From assembly GCA_963837775.1 (NCBI GenBank), contig CAWIOX010000018.1, positions 248,001 through 312,000 on the forward strand: DNA of 64,000 bases. Direction: 5' to 3'. Position 1 is the first letter of the stretch. Each line of letters opens with the position of its first letter. The stretch comes from CAWIOX01 sp963837775 (GTDB lineage Bacteria; Pseudomonadota; Gammaproteobacteria; Burkholderiales; Burkholderiaceae_D). Below the pieces are notes generated by a model. The model was given only the letters and a program-made list of their open reading frames with translations. It was not told the DNA's origin and did not search any database. The position numbers and the translations under genes are program-made. Below, in pieces: positions 63,680 through 64,000 of the stretch.

Positions 63680-64000
63680 TTATTTCTTTTGCAGCAGCGG
63701 CAGCAGGTATTTGCCGGTCACGCTGTCCGGATTGGCGGCCACCTGTTCCGGGGTGCCGGTGGCGACGATCAGGCCGCCGCCGGCGCCGCCTTCCGGGCCC
63801 AGGTCGATCACCCAGTCGGCGGTCTTGATCACGTCCAGGTTGTGCTCGATGATGACCACCGTGTTGCCCTGGTCGCGCAGGCGGTGGATCACTTTCAGCA
63901 GCAGGTCGATGTCGTGGAAGTGCAGGCCGGTGGTCGGCTCGTCGAGGATGTACAGCGTGCGGCCGGTGTCGCGCTTGGACAGTTCCAGCGACAGCTTGAC
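63680..64000 (-). CDS. uvrA: UvrABC excision nuclease subunit A, C-terminal end (5' part off the window)
   Basis: The last 106 residues are visible. UvrA is the ATPase that finds DNA damage in nucleotide excision repair. LYILDEPTTGLHFHDIDLLL is the Walker B/D-loop of the second ABC module, IEHNLDVIKTADWVIDLGPE its H-loop, and AGGGLIVATGTPEQVAANPD the typical tail. The gene continues beyond the right edge. Confidence 0.95.
   Translation of the reverse strand, partial: VKLSLELSKRDTGRTLYILDEPTTGLHFHDIDLLLKVIHRLRDQGNTVVIIEHNLDVIKTADWVIDLGPEGGAGGGLIVATGTPEQVAANPDSVTGKYLLPLLQKK

Overview
The window is a chromosomal segment of a betaproteobacterium, most likely Burkholderiales family Oxalobacteraceae (Herminiimonas/Janthinobacterium-like). 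This is inferred from gene order and protein character: rpsL-rpsG-fusA-tuf joined directly to the S10, spc and alpha ribosomal operons, hemB next to engB, cytochrome c4-resB-ccsA, pilMNOPQ-aroKB, and kdsD-kdsC-lptCAB-rpoN-hpf. No plasmid, phage, complete insertion sequence or CRISPR array is visible.

Layout. 1-1225 (minus): a phosphoethanolamine-transferase-like gene running off the left edge. 1466-20795 (plus): one almost unbroken translation/secretion block of 33 genes from rpsL to rplQ, with internal promoters and hairpins. 20917-22636: a NodI/NodJ-type ABC exporter. 22806-27371: dsbD, a small hypothetical gene, corA and hemB. 27407-27539: a Fur-box-like site followed by a well-structured candidate small RNA. 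27686-35131: engB, then cytochrome c4, the ResB/CcsA System II cytochrome c maturation pair, a small secreted protein and the MsrPQ methionine sulfoxide repair pair. 35372-39567: lysA-lptM, cyaY and mrcA (PBP1A). 39914-48567: pilMNOPQ, a broken Ig-like-domain lipoprotein gene and a fused aroK-aroB gene. 48641-51758: dgt, a DUF4197 gene and an enoyl-CoA hydratase/isomerase-family gene. 51912-57439 (minus): the Kdo/LPS-transport/sigma-54 cluster. 57513-64000: a Kef-type antiporter, an AEC transporter, a phytanoyl-CoA dioxygenase-like gene, a DUF1810 gene, a REP-associated transposase (RAYT) with its REP sequences, acyP and the 3' end of uvrA.

Two patterns cut across the annotation. First, many genes that are normally intact, several of them essential (rpoA, lptA, lptC), carry single-base frameshifts; all clear cases lie right of 19.6 kb. 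This looks like sequence error rather than gene decay, so those genes are annotated across the shift. Second, a dispersed element of about 65 bp with short terminal inverted repeats (GGGAGTAT...ATACTCCC-like) occurs seven or eight times, always intergenic and always just past a stop codon. It is distinct from the RAYT-linked REP sequences at 62.3-63.1 kb.

The best candidates for something new are the Fur-box-linked small RNA with an anti-Shine-Dalgarno C-rich loop (27430-27539) and the 3'-flank repeat family.
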